A stretch of 64,000 nucleotides of DNA from Mesorhizobium tamadayense (GTDB taxonomy: Bacteria; Pseudomonadota; Alphaproteobacteria; Rhizobiales; Rhizobiaceae). A program made the translations under genes and the position numbers. Within the stretch, counting starts at the first letter, position 1; each line of letters starts with the position of its first letter. This document shows positions 8,895 through 18,559 of the stretch, piece after piece. The stretch covers positions 59,516-123,515 of the forward strand of contig NZ_RQXT01000014.1 in NCBI RefSeq assembly GCF_003863365.1, in the 5' to 3' direction. The notes beneath the pieces are model-generated. The model did no database searches and had not been told where the DNA came from. It saw nothing but the letters and a program-made list of their open reading frames with translations.

Positions 8895-9308
8895 GAGCCT
8901 CCCCGCAGCGCCCCAATCACTGCCGCGGCCAATGCGGGGGCGACGCCGCCGCGAAACGCAACACGTCGCCGCCCGAAGGTCGACCTCAATCCCGCAAGGC
9001 ACCATCGGCGCGCGCGGCGCGGCCTCGGCCTCGACCTCGACCGGAATGAAACTGGGTGGCATACCCCTCGCGCGGACAACGCCAGCGGCACGGCGCCAAA
9101 CCGTCAACAGGCCTCGGCTGACGCCGTTACGATCGGCCACCTCCGAGATGTTCGCGCCCGCTTCCGCGCTTTCCGCGACAATCCGCGCCTTCTCATCGTC
9201 CGACCACGCCCGCCGCTGCCGGCGGCCCGAAATCAGCTCGATCCGCCGATAGCCGCTGACCTCATCTCTGGCTTCAAACCTGGCATCAAGTCTGACTGCA
9301 TCCGACAT
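8891..9308 (-). pseudogene. tnpA: IS66 tnpA (HTH protein), frameshifted near the 3' end
   Basis: The first gene of the IS66 operon. The HTH region reads RRQRRAWSDDEKARIVAESA and NGVSRGLLTVWRR. Near 8958 one extra base shifts the frame. The correct end, GGVAPALAAAVIGALRGGS, is found in the next frame and its stop overlaps the tnpB start. As read, the protein runs past that point to 8829. Confidence 0.78.
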
Positions 9309-9387
9309 CGCAATACTCCCGTCTCAACATCGACAAGAGTATCCGTCACTCCGAGATCATACGAGGTGGGGAGATGATGACGCTTAC

Positions 9388-9395
9388 GTCCATCT
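9388..9395. repeat. 8-bp target-site duplication, right copy (GTCCATCT)
   Basis: An exact copy of 262-269, directly outside the right IS66 end. Confidence 0.9.
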
Positions 9396-9595
9396 CGTAC
9401 GGCGATGGCCGGGCGCACATGATACTCAAGCCCCGCCGCGGGGACGTACTGCAGCGCAATGGCTGGCGAGTCGGACATCCACAGCAGGCCGTCGCCGCCG
9501 GGCCGAAGCGCACCCTCGATCCGTTCGCATGTGCCGTGAAACAGCAGGCCCTTGGTGCTGTCTCCGCTTTCAGCCGCGGCTCGAAGCCGCTTCAA
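9388..9595 (-). pseudogene. 5' part of the gene interrupted by the IS66 element (unknown function)
   Basis: Minus-strand frame from a TTG at 9595: GLLFHGTCERIEGALRPGG, LLWMSDSPAIALQYVPAAG, then HVRPAIAVRDG up to the insertion point. An upstream TGA leaves only TTG or another weak start, so the true 5' end may already be lost. The H-G-T near a glycine-rich turn and the later SDSPAIA resemble ADP-ribosyltransferase-fold proteins, but this is a loose impression. The continuation is at 1-269. Confidence 0.45.
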
Positions 9596-9849
9596 ATAGC
9601 TCGCTCACCGCCCCTAGCATGGCTCCGCTTTTCGATGCGCCTAGGATAAGAAAGCCGACGAAAGCCGCAAGCCCATGGCACGGAGCGGAAGCCAAGTCCT
9701 TGCGCAGGACTCCCAGGCGGTGGTGGCGTTGAATTGGGCATTCTGGATCATTATCGCTCCTTGCCAGCCCGGTTCAAGACCGTATGTTTGCGGTTCTGTC
9801 ATGCCAACGCGTGGAGTCGTCGGAAGCGGCGGCGGGAGGATGGGTTTCG

Positions 9850-10947
9850 ATGAATGTGATCGTGGTCGGCGCAGGTATTGCTGGTCTTTCTACGGCTTGG
9901 TCGCTGGTCAACGCCGGCCACGATGTCACGATCGTCGAGCAGGGACCGATCCCCAATCCTCTCGCCGCATCGGGCGACTGCCATCGCATCATCCGCCGCG
10001 CCTATCCTGCCGGCAACGGCTACGGCCAACTGATTAGCGAAGCCTATGAGGCTTGGAGCGATCTGTGGGCCAATCTTGGCGAGGATCATCTCGATCCACG
10101 AGGTTTTCTCTGCGTATCGCGCGCGAACCTGGCGACGAGGCGGAGGAAAACCGCAAAGGATTGGAGAAGGGCGGCTTTCCGTTCGAACTGCTCGATCCGT
10201 CGGAAGCGGTCGAGCGCTGGCCATTCCTGGAGCCTGGCACCTTCCGATATGCCTATTTTTCGCCCGATGGCGGCGCACTGCATTGCCGCAGTATTGCGTC
10301 AGGGATGGCAGGATGGCTGCACGCCAATGGCGCCAATGTCTACGAACACAGCAAGGTGACGGCAATTGAGACCGAATCCGGGCATATCGTTCTTGCAAGC
10401 GGCGAGACCATGCAGGCGGACCGCATCGTCGTCACGGCGGGTGCCTGGGTGCTCAAACTATTCCCGGAACTCGGCGACGAATTGAAAACGTATCGCACTG
10501 CGCTCGCCTATGTGGAACCGCCGGCTGACCTCAAGGAGGCATGGGAAGGGCTCCAGTCATCCTCAATGTCGGCGGGACCACCGATGGCTACATAGTCCCG
10601 CCGACCCGCGGCACCGGCATGAAGTTTGGCTCCGGTCTACACAAAGTGCCGACAAGTGATGCCGATTGGAATCGCCAGCCCGTCCCGGGGGCGAGGTGAT
10701 CCGCAACCTGTTCTCGCCGCCGATTGCCCGTATCACGGAATACATGGTAACCAAGGTCGTGACCTGCGCCTACACCTTCACGGCGGACGAGAAGTTCCTG
10801 GCGCACGAGTATGGCAACTGCCTGGTCATCTCGGCTTGCTCAGGTCACGGCTACAAATTCGGTGCCGCGGTCGGCAGGCGTGTGGCGGCGGCCATCGGCA
10901 ATGGCGATGTCGCCGGGCTGAAGAAGTGGCTGAGGGCGGAGGTCTAA
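9850..10947 (+). pseudogene. FAD-dependent amino-acid/sarcosine oxidase-like protein, multiple frameshifts
   Basis: A DAO-family flavoenzyme of about 370 residues when repaired. It begins MNVIVVGAGIAGLSTAWSLV (FAD dinucleotide-binding motif). Frameshifts occur near 10125 (to GDEAEENRKGLEKGGF), near 10548 (to APVILNVGGTTDGYIVPP) and near 10690 (to EVIRNLFSPPIARITEY). It ends YGNCLVISACSGHGYKFGAA...KKWLRAEV. The closing SCSGHGYKF-type motif is typical of monomeric sarcosine oxidase/solA relatives. With three breaks it is a genuine pseudogene rather than a sequencing slip. Confidence 0.8.
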
Positions 10948-11328
10948 AGCAATGATGCCGGTCGGAACGCGCTTGAATCAGGTGAACCTAAAGAAGGACT
11001 GATCGCTTTATTGGGTTGCATTCGAAGGACCGGATCCTGCGCTGCCCGGGAAAGTTAATCGCCACGACATCGCCCGATTCTCGATGATGCCTTCATCTCG
11101 AAGTCTGCGGAGATTCCGTGATAGGGCACGTGAAAAAACCAGCTAGCAATCATGCGGAAAAACCGGGCGAGAGTTCCACCGGGATATGCAGTTGGATGGC
11201 GCCGACTGCCAATGCGGGCGATGTCCACTCTCGGTCCGACAGCGCAGTGTCTGGTGGTCGTCTGCACTTAAAGAGCAATGGCCCGCTACACTCAACTTTC
11301 ATTTTGTGACTTCTTCGGCGTCCGCAGG
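10948..11328. other. Non-coding stretch, about 380 bp
   Basis: No convincing gene. Short open frames on both strands lack recognisable homology or good ribosome sites. It separates the oxidase pseudogene from the convergent amidohydrolase gene. Confidence 0.4.
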
Positions 11329-12357
11329 CTATTTGTGGGCGGCTTCGAACGCCCGGAAAAAAGTTGCCATATGTGCGCGGAGGTTGGCATTGATGTATCC
11401 TCCCTCTTGGACAAGCAGGGTCGGCATTCCCAATTTTGCCAAACGACCTGCTGCCGCAGAAAATCCATCATGGGTCACATTTAACGCCGCTACCGGGTCG
11501 TACTTCGAAGCATCGAACCCGAGTGAAATAACTAGGGCCCCGGGCTGATAATGGGCAACAGCGGCAACCGCTCGGTCTATGGAAGCCAGCCATTCGCGAT
11601 TTCGAGCGCGAAGCGGCAATGGCAGATTGAGCGTCAGGTTTTTGCCAGGCCCATCACCAGTCTCATCCGCATACCCAGTATAGTAAGGCGCCGCCACCGT
11701 TGGGTCGACATGGACGGAGCAAAACAATACGTCAGCCCTGTTCCAAAAGATTGACTGAGTGCCGTTGCCATGGTGAACATCGATATCGATGCTCGCGACC
11801 TTTCCGAACCGTTCCACCAATCGATTGGCAGCGATTGCTGCATTGTTCAGGAAACATACGCCACTCATCAAATCGGTGTAGGCGTGATGTCCAGGCGGCC
11901 TGCACAACGCGTATACAAGACCGTTGCTACCACCAAGCCGATCAGCCGCATGGATCGCCGACTGTGCGCTTGCGAAGACCGCCGGCCATGTCCCTCTTTG
12001 GATCGGACATGAGGTTGAATTGGAGTACCCCCCAAGCTCGCCAAGCAACTCCTTCGGCTTGCGGTGCATTCGGTGTGTAGGGTGGACATTAGGGATCACA
12101 TCGGGACCATAGCCAGGAGTTGCCGACCACCGATCATAGACGGTCTGCAAAAACTGGACGTAGTCTGGGTGGTGTATGGCGGTTATCGGGACCAAGGAGC
12201 CGAGGGGAGCCTCGATGAGCTGGTGTCCCCCCTCAACCATTATGGATAAGAACATGTGATAGCGCTCCGCGCGATCTGGTTGGTCGATGAACTTGGCATT
12301 GCGGAAGACATGGACCGGGTCGTGCAGCGCCTGATCAGGGTGGTGAACAACGAGCAT
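11329..12357 (-). CDS. Histone-deacetylase-family amidohydrolase (acetylpolyamine amidohydrolase-like)
   Basis: A zinc-dependent deacetylase of the arginase/HDAC fold; bacterial members remove acetyl groups from acetylpolyamines or related acylated amines in the cytoplasm. The 342-residue length matches acetylpolyamine amidohydrolases (about 341). The active-site pieces are present in order: RPPGHHA (the tandem His), DIDVHHGNGTQ (zinc Asp and His), SLGFDASKYDP (second zinc Asp) and LLVQEGGY. It is intact. It lies just downstream, on the same strand, of the MFS fragment and saccharopine-dehydrogenase-like gene, which suggests a former amine/amino-acid catabolic or tailoring operon. The exact substrate cannot be read from sequence. 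Confidence 0.88.
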   Translation of the reverse strand: MLVVHHPDQALHDPVHVFRNAKFIDQPDRAERYHMFLSIMVEGGHQLIEAPLGSLVPITAIHHPDYVQFLQTVYDRWSATPGYGPDVIPNVHPTHRMHRKPKELLGELGGYSNSTSCPIQRGTWPAVFASAQSAIHAADRLGGSNGLVYALCRPPGHHAYTDLMSGVCFLNNAAIAANRLVERFGKVASIDIDVHHGNGTQSIFWNRADVLFCSVHVDPTVAAPYYTGYADETGDGPGKNLTLNLPLPLRARNREWLASIDRAVAAVAHYQPGALVISLGFDASKYDPVAALNVTHDGFSAAAGRLAKLGMPTLLVQEGGYINANLRAHMATFFRAFEAAHK

Positions 12358-12411
12358 TATTAATGTTCCGGCCCAAATGTGGAGATCGCTGGTTCACGGC
12401 TTCCATCAGTC

Positions 12412-12954
12412 TCAGCCGAGGGGTCTTGCTCGCGTCTCTGGCGTAATCAGCAGGTGGGTCACTAGGGTTACGGCACAGATGGCCATTACGTAGGCCGAAA
12501 TAGACAGCGGTCCGCCGCTTTGGTGCAGCCAAGTGGACGCCATTGGAGCTGTACCCCCGAAAATCGCAGCGCTTACGGCGTAAGGAATTCCTATTCCCGA
12601 GGTGCGGACTTCGGTTGGAAAAAGTTCTGCGAACACCGTTCCTATGACGGCGTTGTTAAGGGACACGAACAAGGTTCCGACGAGCGATACCAAGAGAAAG
12701 GTCCAAAAACCAAGGTCGCCGACAAGCGACGACAGAAGAGGATACGTGAAAAGGAAAAAACATCCCGCACTGGCGACCAAGAACGGCTTCCTACCAAACC
12801 GGTCTGAGAGACCAGCAAAGATCGGAATCGCAATACAATAGGCAGCGGTCGCGACGATGTTGCCGACGAAGCCTTCCCATCGGTCAAGTCCACCAACAAG
12901 ATTAGCATAGGTCGGGAGGAAGATAAGCCAGAGATAGAACTGGACGCTGTTCAA
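12412..12954 (-). pseudogene. MFS transporter (MHS/ProP-like), C-terminal half only
   Basis: About 180 residues with roughly five to six hydrophobic segments and the internal motif GLSDRFGRKPFL typical of the major facilitator superfamily, followed by ELFPTEVRTSGIGI, characteristic of the MHS subfamily (ProP, KgtP, ShiA). A complete transporter is about 430 residues, so the N-terminal six helices are missing. The frame begins with TTG overlapping the stop of the upstream dehydrogenase (TTGA), so a deletion probably joined the two genes. Whether the half-protein is made is unknown. Confidence 0.75.
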
Positions 12955-14024
12955 TGATAGACCCCAGCGAAGCGACTAGCCAGGAATTCTGTGAGCTTGA
13001 TCTGGTCTTGGCAGATCAGTCCTTCCAGCGGCAGTCTGCCATTGACCAACAGGTCAAGCACCGAGCAGATGCCAGCCGCCGTGGTTGCTTGGATTGCGCT
13101 GATCGGCTTGCCGTTAACCACCTGAGGGTAAATTTTATTGGCATAGACCTCTTGAAATGGGCGTCCCTGCTTGTGTCCGCTGACAACTACCATAATGATG
13201 ACCATGTCCTGAAGACTGGTCGGCAATGCGTACTCGAGAATATCCTTCAGCAGTTCACGCCGCTCACTTAGGCGAAGGTCGTGGAGGAGTAGCTTCATTA
13301 GGGCTGCGTGGCCTGGATAGCGGACCGTGCGATAGTTCAACGTCCGCACCTGACCCTGCAGAGCGTCGCATAGCATACCCAAGCCCCCAGATGTGTTGAA
13401 GGCTTCATAACTTACTCCATCAATCACCAATTCCTCGCACTCCTCAAGTGCCGGCACTTCGACACGCCTACCATTAACGATGACTTCGCAAGGGTTGCAA
13501 TATTCATTGATAACACCAGTAGTACTCCATGTTAAATTGTAACGCAGAGCATTGACAGAATATTGCGGCAGAGCACCAACACGCAATCGTACGGAGTCGA
13601 TGCAGTCGAATCCGGAAATAAGGTGACGAGCCACGATAGATATAAACCCCGGAGCGAGGCCGCATTGCGGTATCAGCGCGGTGCTGGCTGATTGAGCCAG
13701 TGTTTTGATGTGGCGGGCGCTCTCGACGTCTTCGGTCAGATCAAGATAATGAACGCCGGCGGCAACTGCGGCATCGGCGATGCGGACGGTCAGATGGTAC
13801 GGGGCCGCGCTAAGCACCGCGAATTTATCCTGCAGCGCGCAAGACAGCTGATCCGGATCGTTGGCATCCAGCGTTGCTGTCTGCAAGTTGGCGCGAGCGG
13901 GAAGTGTTGCTAGCGAGGCCGTTGTTGCGTCTGCCAGCATCACCTCATATAGGCTGTCTGCGGTGAGCACATCGGCAATCGCCGTTCCGATTTTGCCTGC
14001 GCCAATGACCAGTATCTTTTTCAC
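12951..14024 (-). CDS. Saccharopine dehydrogenase-family oxidoreductase
   Basis: An NAD(P)-dependent enzyme of 357 residues, related to lysine 6-dehydrogenase and saccharopine dehydrogenases. The N-terminal Rossmann motif is ILVIGAGKIGTAIADVL, followed by VLSAAPYHLTVRIADAA, HYLDLTEDVE and GLAPGFISIVARHL, typical of this family. The start is GTG at 14024 preceded by GAGAGG. It oxidises amino acids of the lysine type or a secondary-amine adduct; the substrate is not determinable. The downstream MFS half-gene overlaps its stop. Confidence 0.83.
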   Translation of the reverse strand: MKKILVIGAGKIGTAIADVLTADSLYEVMLADATTASLATLPARANLQTATLDANDPDQLSCALQDKFAVLSAAPYHLTVRIADAAVAAGVHYLDLTEDVESARHIKTLAQSASTALIPQCGLAPGFISIVARHLISGFDCIDSVRLRVGALPQYSVNALRYNLTWSTTGVINEYCNPCEVIVNGRRVEVPALEECEELVIDGVSYEAFNTSGGLGMLCDALQGQVRTLNYRTVRYPGHAALMKLLLHDLRLSERRELLKDILEYALPTSLQDMVIIMVVVSGHKQGRPFQEVYANKIYPQVVNGKPISAIQATTAAGICSVLDLLVNGRLPLEGLICQDQIKLTEFLASRFAGVYH

Positions 14025-14274
14025 GGCCTACCTCTCTATCCTACGAGCGCTTCACTTTGATTCTCTTTTGCTACTTCATGCTGCGAAATCGTCTGGCTGA
14101 CGCAGCAGGTTGAGCGGGCCAGCTCGCACTATGTTTGACGCTCTGCGTCTCGACGTAACAGCGATAACCAGGTCTATAGGACGAGCCTGCAATCCCTCTG
14201 TTAGCGAGATGCCCAGCCTCGATGCAGGGCAAAATCGTGACGATGAAGAGGCTGTTCCAGCTCATGACGCCTCT

Positions 14275-14715
14275 TTAGCCGGCGTGCATTGCCAACTCGA
14301 GTTGCAAGACGTCGAAACGAATGGTTGCGCCGGATTGCCGGCCGATACCATCTATTGTTTTTCCTACTACGTCGTAGAATTTTTCGAGAACAGTACAAGG
14401 CGTTCGTCTCTCCTCGCCTCGGTTGAATTTTCCCAACAGCAGCAAGGCGCAATTTTTGTCAGGGCGGGCGCAGAAAACCAAGGCGCCGTCACACCCGAGA
14501 TCTCGTACCAAGAATGCGTCGTCGGAGGCGATGCCTGAAATCTGCTCATAAGCACGACACAGCTTCCGTCGGATTCTCGTATAATCTTCCGAGGTCTCAA
14601 TCACCCCGGCCAACGATAGATATGGCAACCGTGCCGAACTCTTTAGCCAGACTTCAGTTCCGTCGGATTTAAGAAACATTTCGATATCCGCTGCTATCAT
14701 GGAGATCGGACGCAC
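14275..14715 (-). CDS. Hypothetical protein, about 146 residues
   Basis: I do not recognise the family. The frame is open with balanced composition, starts near MRPISMIAADIEMFLKSDG (an internal ATG is also possible), contains RRKLCRAYEQISGI and GALVFCARPDKNCALLLLG, and has no membrane segment or signal peptide. It has its own AT-rich upstream region, which supports a real gene. The downstream stretch 14025-14274 holds only short, unconvincing frames. Confidence 0.45.
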   Translation of the reverse strand: MRPISMIAADIEMFLKSDGTEVWLKSSARLPYLSLAGVIETSEDYTRIRRKLCRAYEQISGIASDDAFLVRDLGCDGALVFCARPDKNCALLLLGKFNRGEERRTPCTVLEKFYDVVGKTIDGIGRQSGATIRFDVLQLELAMHAG

Positions 14716-14925
14716 CAGACATAAACAGCATCATAAAGCAACAAATTTTGAATGCGGCTTATGGGGGTAGTTTTAGGTAAAAGTCTATAATGTGTAGATG
14801 CTATAGAAGTCAATCTGTGGAAGGTTTGTTTTACAAGTATTATTAAATAGTTTATAATTTATTCATCAACGCTGCTACAATCGAAACGCGGTTCCTAAAA
14901 CGGTGAGATTGTTGCCCGCATGCAA
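14716..14925. other. AT-rich intergenic region
   Basis: Strongly AT-rich spacer (notably 14800-14875, with runs such as TATTATTAAATAG). It probably contains the promoter of the hypothetical gene at 14275-14715. No clear regulator site was identified. Confidence 0.4.
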
Positions 14926-15005
14926 ACCCAAAGGGGCATGCGCCTGCACGACCGCGCTCGAGCAGCGCCGGGAAGCGTATTTCGGGCGGCGCGTGTCACA
15001 TCCGG
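14926..15005 (-). pseudogene. IS66 tnpC zinc-finger fragment
   Basis: The minus strand matches the region of the other tnpC around 8000-8060: KYAS-R-C...AVVQAHAP versus KYACRACVTGVVQAPAP. It is a short relic only. Confidence 0.55.
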
Positions 15006-15230
15006 CGCTCTCAGGGCAAAGGGCGAGCCCGCGCCATGGGCGCGGCCTCCGTCCATCCGCTCGCGATATCGGTCAGAACCAGGCTGTGAACGTAGCTACC
15101 GCGGTTGACTCTCCCGCAATGAGCGACCAGGTCCATTTCCATGCTGCCGGGCAGCAGCTCATTCCAGTCGGCAAAGGTGCGCATTTTAATGCGCCGCCGC
15201 GGCTCTGGCACAACCCTTGGCGGCTTTTCG
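15006..15230 (-). pseudogene. Integrase-core transposase fragment
   Basis: The minus strand reads MEMDLVAHCG and YVHSLVLTDIASGWTEAAPM, the start of a DDE integrase core found in several IS transposases. It is cut on both sides by other IS relics. Confidence 0.6.
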
Positions 15231-15294
15231 AACAGCAGCCGCCATCAGAAACAAGCCTCTTGCCGACGGGTGGGCCATACGTTTTTGAACCCAC

Positions 15295-15762
15295 GATCCA
15301 GGCATCCTGCGCCCGTTGGCGCGGTCACGCGCTCATGTGCGAGAAGCCAGTTCCTTCAGCAACTTGCCCACGTAGCGCTCGTCATAGGAGACGCCGGACG
15401 ATCCTCGATGACACGCTGCAGATCGATGCGCCACCAGCGCACCACGCCGTCAATCGCCAGTCCGGTCCCGGCTCGGAATTTGCGCCAGTTCGGCCTTCTG
15501 TTCCGGCGACAGGCGCGGCGTGGGTCCCCATACCAGGTATCCTTCAGTCCGTCAGGGCCATCCTCGTTGAAGCGATGCACCCAGTCCCGCAGCGTCTGCC
15601 GGTCCATGCCGCCGATCCGTGCAGCATCTTCCCGGCTTCATCCCCGTCCATGACCAGCCCGCGACAATATGCGCCTGCTCTGGTTAACGTCCTTCGCGGC
15701 CTTCACCGGTCGCCGAAGCGTGGCAGCCGATAGTCCGTCCGTATCTTCACCGCTGATCCCAT
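15295..15762 (-). pseudogene. IS630-family transposase, 5' remnant
   Basis: From an ATG at 15762 the frame reads MGSAVKIRTDYR, then after frame slips MDRQTLRDWVHRFNEDGPDG (helix-turn-helix) and AIDGVVRWWRIDLQRVIED. The DDE half is absent and the relic runs into other transposase debris near 15295. Confidence 0.7.
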
Positions 15763-15905
15763 CACCCGAATCCTCCTCGCGACAAGGAATCACGGATCAG
15801 CGAGGCGGGAACCCCTAGAGAGTCAGGCCTCGGAACCTTTGGTATTCCTACAGAGCACCTCGTCGACGTGTGCCGCTCGTCGCCACAGTTTGCGCACGCC
15901 TCAAC

Positions 15906-16835
15906 CTACTGCAACTCTCGCGCGCGTCCGGCGCCATTCCCTATTTCTTGTGACTTGCTGTTGCGCAGCATGACTTCTGCGACACTGAAGGTGTGCTTCC
16001 CTTGCCGGGAAGTCAGGCGAGCGTCGATGTCGGGGAAGATAAAGAACGGCAGCGAAATCCTGTCGGTCGAACCATTGTGTACGACCTGATGCGGCGTACT
16101 CTTGAATCGGTCGTCGCTCAAGGCCTGAAGCATGTCGCCCAAATTGACTACTAGACTGTCGGGCAGGCTCGGCGCCGGCGTCCAGCGCTCTTGGAACCAC
16201 ACCTGCAAGGAGCGCGTAGGGAGTTCCTCCTGCAGCAGTAGCGTGAAGAAGCCTGTGTCGGTATGCTTGCCGGCCACGCCGCCGCTAGCTGGATACCGGA
16301 TCACCCGTTGCAGGACTGTTGGCGGGCTGAAATGGCGTTGGAACCAGCCCTGTTCCATATCGAGCAGGTCGGCAAGCGCGTTTCCGAGCTGCGGGACAAC
16401 CCCCTTAAGCACAGTAGCTTGCAAAGTAAGCAGGCTTCGCGCGAAACCAGGAGCCAAGGCGTCATCCGGGAAGCGCGTGAGTCCGGCAAATGGACGCCGG
16501 TCGCCTTCGTCCTCGGTTCCGAGGTCGAACAGTTCCTTTGGATCGGGGCCGGCCTCGGGATGTAGCACCTCGCCGCGCATCGGACTGTATCCACGGGCGG
16601 TAGTAGGGTACACGTCTTGGGCGGTGGGACCATAGCGTTCCTTGACCGACTGTGGCAATTTGAAGAACCGCCGGGAAGCGTCGATCGCTTCTGCAATCTC
16701 TTCCTTGGGGATTCCGTGCTCGATAAGGTAAAAGAACCCGTACTCCTCGCAGGCCATGCGTAAGTGCTGTTGCTCTTCACGTCGCGTTGCATCGGCTGAC
16801 AGTTTCGCCAGTGAGATTTGCGGTAACGTGGTCAT
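15906..16835 (-). CDS. Isopenicillin N synthase-like 2-oxoglutarate/Fe(II) oxygenase
   Basis: A non-haem iron oxygenase of 309 residues with the DIOX_N region at the start (EEYGFFYLIEHGIP) and the 2OG-FeII_Oxy domain after about residue 160. The iron ligands are GKHTDTGFFTLL (His, Asp) and the distal His in TPHQVVHN; the 2-oxoglutarate-binding R-x-S is DRISLPFF. The ATG at 16835 follows GGAGGAG. Members hydroxylate, desaturate or cyclise amino acids and peptides or other small molecules. It has its own upstream region and is the only complete gene between two IS graveyards. A tailoring role for the biosynthetic genes further on is possible but unproven. Confidence 0.88.
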   Translation of the reverse strand: MTTLPQISLAKLSADATRREEQQHLRMACEEYGFFYLIEHGIPKEEIAEAIDASRRFFKLPQSVKERYGPTAQDVYPTTARGYSPMRGEVLHPEAGPDPKELFDLGTEDEGDRRPFAGLTRFPDDALAPGFARSLLTLQATVLKGVVPQLGNALADLLDMEQGWFQRHFSPPTVLQRVIRYPASGGVAGKHTDTGFFTLLLQEELPTRSLQVWFQERWTPAPSLPDSLVVNLGDMLQALSDDRFKSTPHQVVHNGSTDRISLPFFIFPDIDARLTSRQGKHTFSVAEVMLRNSKSQEIGNGAGRARELQ

Positions 16836-17660
16836 AGTCGCTCCTCCGTTGGTGCTTTGGCCTTGTGGGCTTCTAGAAAACCTTGTAGTCTACATTGTTG
16901 CTCGTGATGTATCTGCCGTCGTCCAGGCAGAGTGCTGACACAGGAACGGTGGTATGTTGCAGAGGGCTCATCTCGTCATCCAAGGTGTGGCCGTCCGATA
17001 GCTGTTACGAGCACTCACGCTGATAAACTCCGCTCGGGCGCGTGACGCGAGCAGTTCGCGCAGCCAATCCGTCCTGACATACCCGAGCCTGAATACCTGC
17101 AGACTGTGATGTGATAGTTCGCCCTGGTGTATTTGGAGAGCGGCTCATCAAGGTCGACAATGTCTTGGACATTGCGGGAACGCGAGTTTGTCCGACCTAT
17201 CGGGCCATCTCTCGTCGCGGTGGTTTCTATCAGTTAAATTAGACATGGAGCTCTCTTCACAGGTAAGACCTGTTGACGGTTGTTTATGGTATTGTATTGA
17301 CCTTACCACCGCAATATACAGGGGATTTGTGTCGGATACCATATAAGATAAATTAAGAATTTTGTCGATTACTATTACAATTGATTAACTTTTATTTAGG
17401 ATTTTTTACATGGAAATTGTACAATTGCTCGAACTCAGAAGCTGACGTAGAGGACATTTCCTATAATTCTCGACGAAAGCCAGTCCGACGATGTACGAAA
17501 GATCGGGCCGGAGCTCGCTCGAATTTCACGCTGACCGTACGCATGGACGCGGCCTTGACTGATCGGCGCTTCAGCGATTTCGCGTTGTGACGCTCCTGCG
17601 AGCGATCCGTCGAGGTACGAAGAACGAAGGTCAATCGGGGGCCGCGTTTATCGGGCGGAG
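16836..17660. other. Intergenic region, about 800 bp
   Basis: No convincing gene. The part 17280-17420 is markedly AT-rich and could hold promoters or an old insertion scar. Short open frames here lack supporting features. Confidence 0.4.
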
Positions 17661-18430
17661 ACAGGCGCGTGGCATTTCTCTATGAGCTACAGAGGGCATT
17701 GAGGCACTCGAGCATCAATTGGCGATGCTTCGAAAGCGCCGGGGCCAGATCGCCTCAAACAGGCTGCAGGATGTCCGCACCCAAGACGGTGAGCTGGAGG
17801 GTCTGTTCCGCATGGCGAAGAAGGACGTGCTGGCTCTTGTCGGCGTCGGCAGGACTGTCGCACGACATTGCAATCCGGTCTATGCCGGAGCTTATGTCTT
17901 TGGACGCACCGCCTCGTGCACGCGCGTCAAAGACGGCCGTAAAGTCATCACCCACGGTCTTGCGCGCCGGCGCGAGGAGTGGACGGTTATAATCCGCGAC
18001 CACCATGATGGCTATCTCCTGGGCGGAGTATGATCGCAGCCAGACGATTATTGCCGGCAATGCTAATATGAAGGGGGCGATGGTGTCGGGTTCGGTGCGC
18101 AACGGCAGTGCACTTCTCGTCGGCTTGCTGCGCTGCGGGTGCTGCGGCCGCAAGCTCAAGGTACTGCACCATTGGCGCCCCGATGCGCGCTATGTCTGCG
18201 GTAGCCATGTCGACCCTCGGCCGAGAAGGATGCACCGCCTTCAGCAACATGCGCATCGATGCGGCATTGTCGGCGGAAGTGCTGCGGGCGATCTAGCCGC
18301 TGGCACTCCAGGCGGCGTTGCAGTTGATTGCCGATCGCAAGCCGGCAGCGAAAGGCTGCGGCAAAGCGAGCTCGCCCACGGTGGGTCCAGCCTCATAGCA
18401 AAATCTCAATCGTACACCCGGGCGTCCGAG
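17661..18430 (+). pseudogene. Serine recombinase (large, with zinc-ribbon) remnant
   Basis: Pieces in two frames on the plus strand: PVYAGAYVFGRTASCTRVKD and EEWTVIIRDHHDGYL (recombinase domain), then after a frameshift near 18015 WAEYDRSQTIIAGNA and LLVGLLRCGCCGRKLKVLHH (zinc beta-ribbon). The N-terminal catalytic Ser domain is missing. Confidence 0.75.
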
Positions 18431-18559
18431 CTTGGGGACGAGGCGGCGTACAGACGGACTATCGGAGGATATCTCTCTGACATATCGAACCTCACCGGTG
18501 CCCGCTCTCGGCGAGAGCAACAGCATCGTCTGCCGCGTGGGTATTTCGTCGCCACCCCA

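Larger units (their letters stand above)
270..9387 (-). mobile_element. IS66-family element carrying a UPF0149 gene, with RIT and IS91-like elements nested inside tnpC
   Basis: The ends are GTAAGCGTCA at 270 and its inverse TGACGCTTAC ending at 9387, flanked by a perfect 8-bp direct repeat. Read on the minus strand, the genes are tnpA, tnpB, tnpC and a UPF0149 gene. tnpC is divided: the first part lies at 7081-8495 and the last 50 codons at 872-1029, with about 6 kb of other mobile DNA between them. Joining them gives a normal TnpC ending (ASLVNT, then AKLNGLDPFTY). tnpA, tnpB and the UPF0149 gene carry frameshifts, so the element is probably inactive now. The clean duplication shows it arrived as one transposition event. 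Confidence 0.9.
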
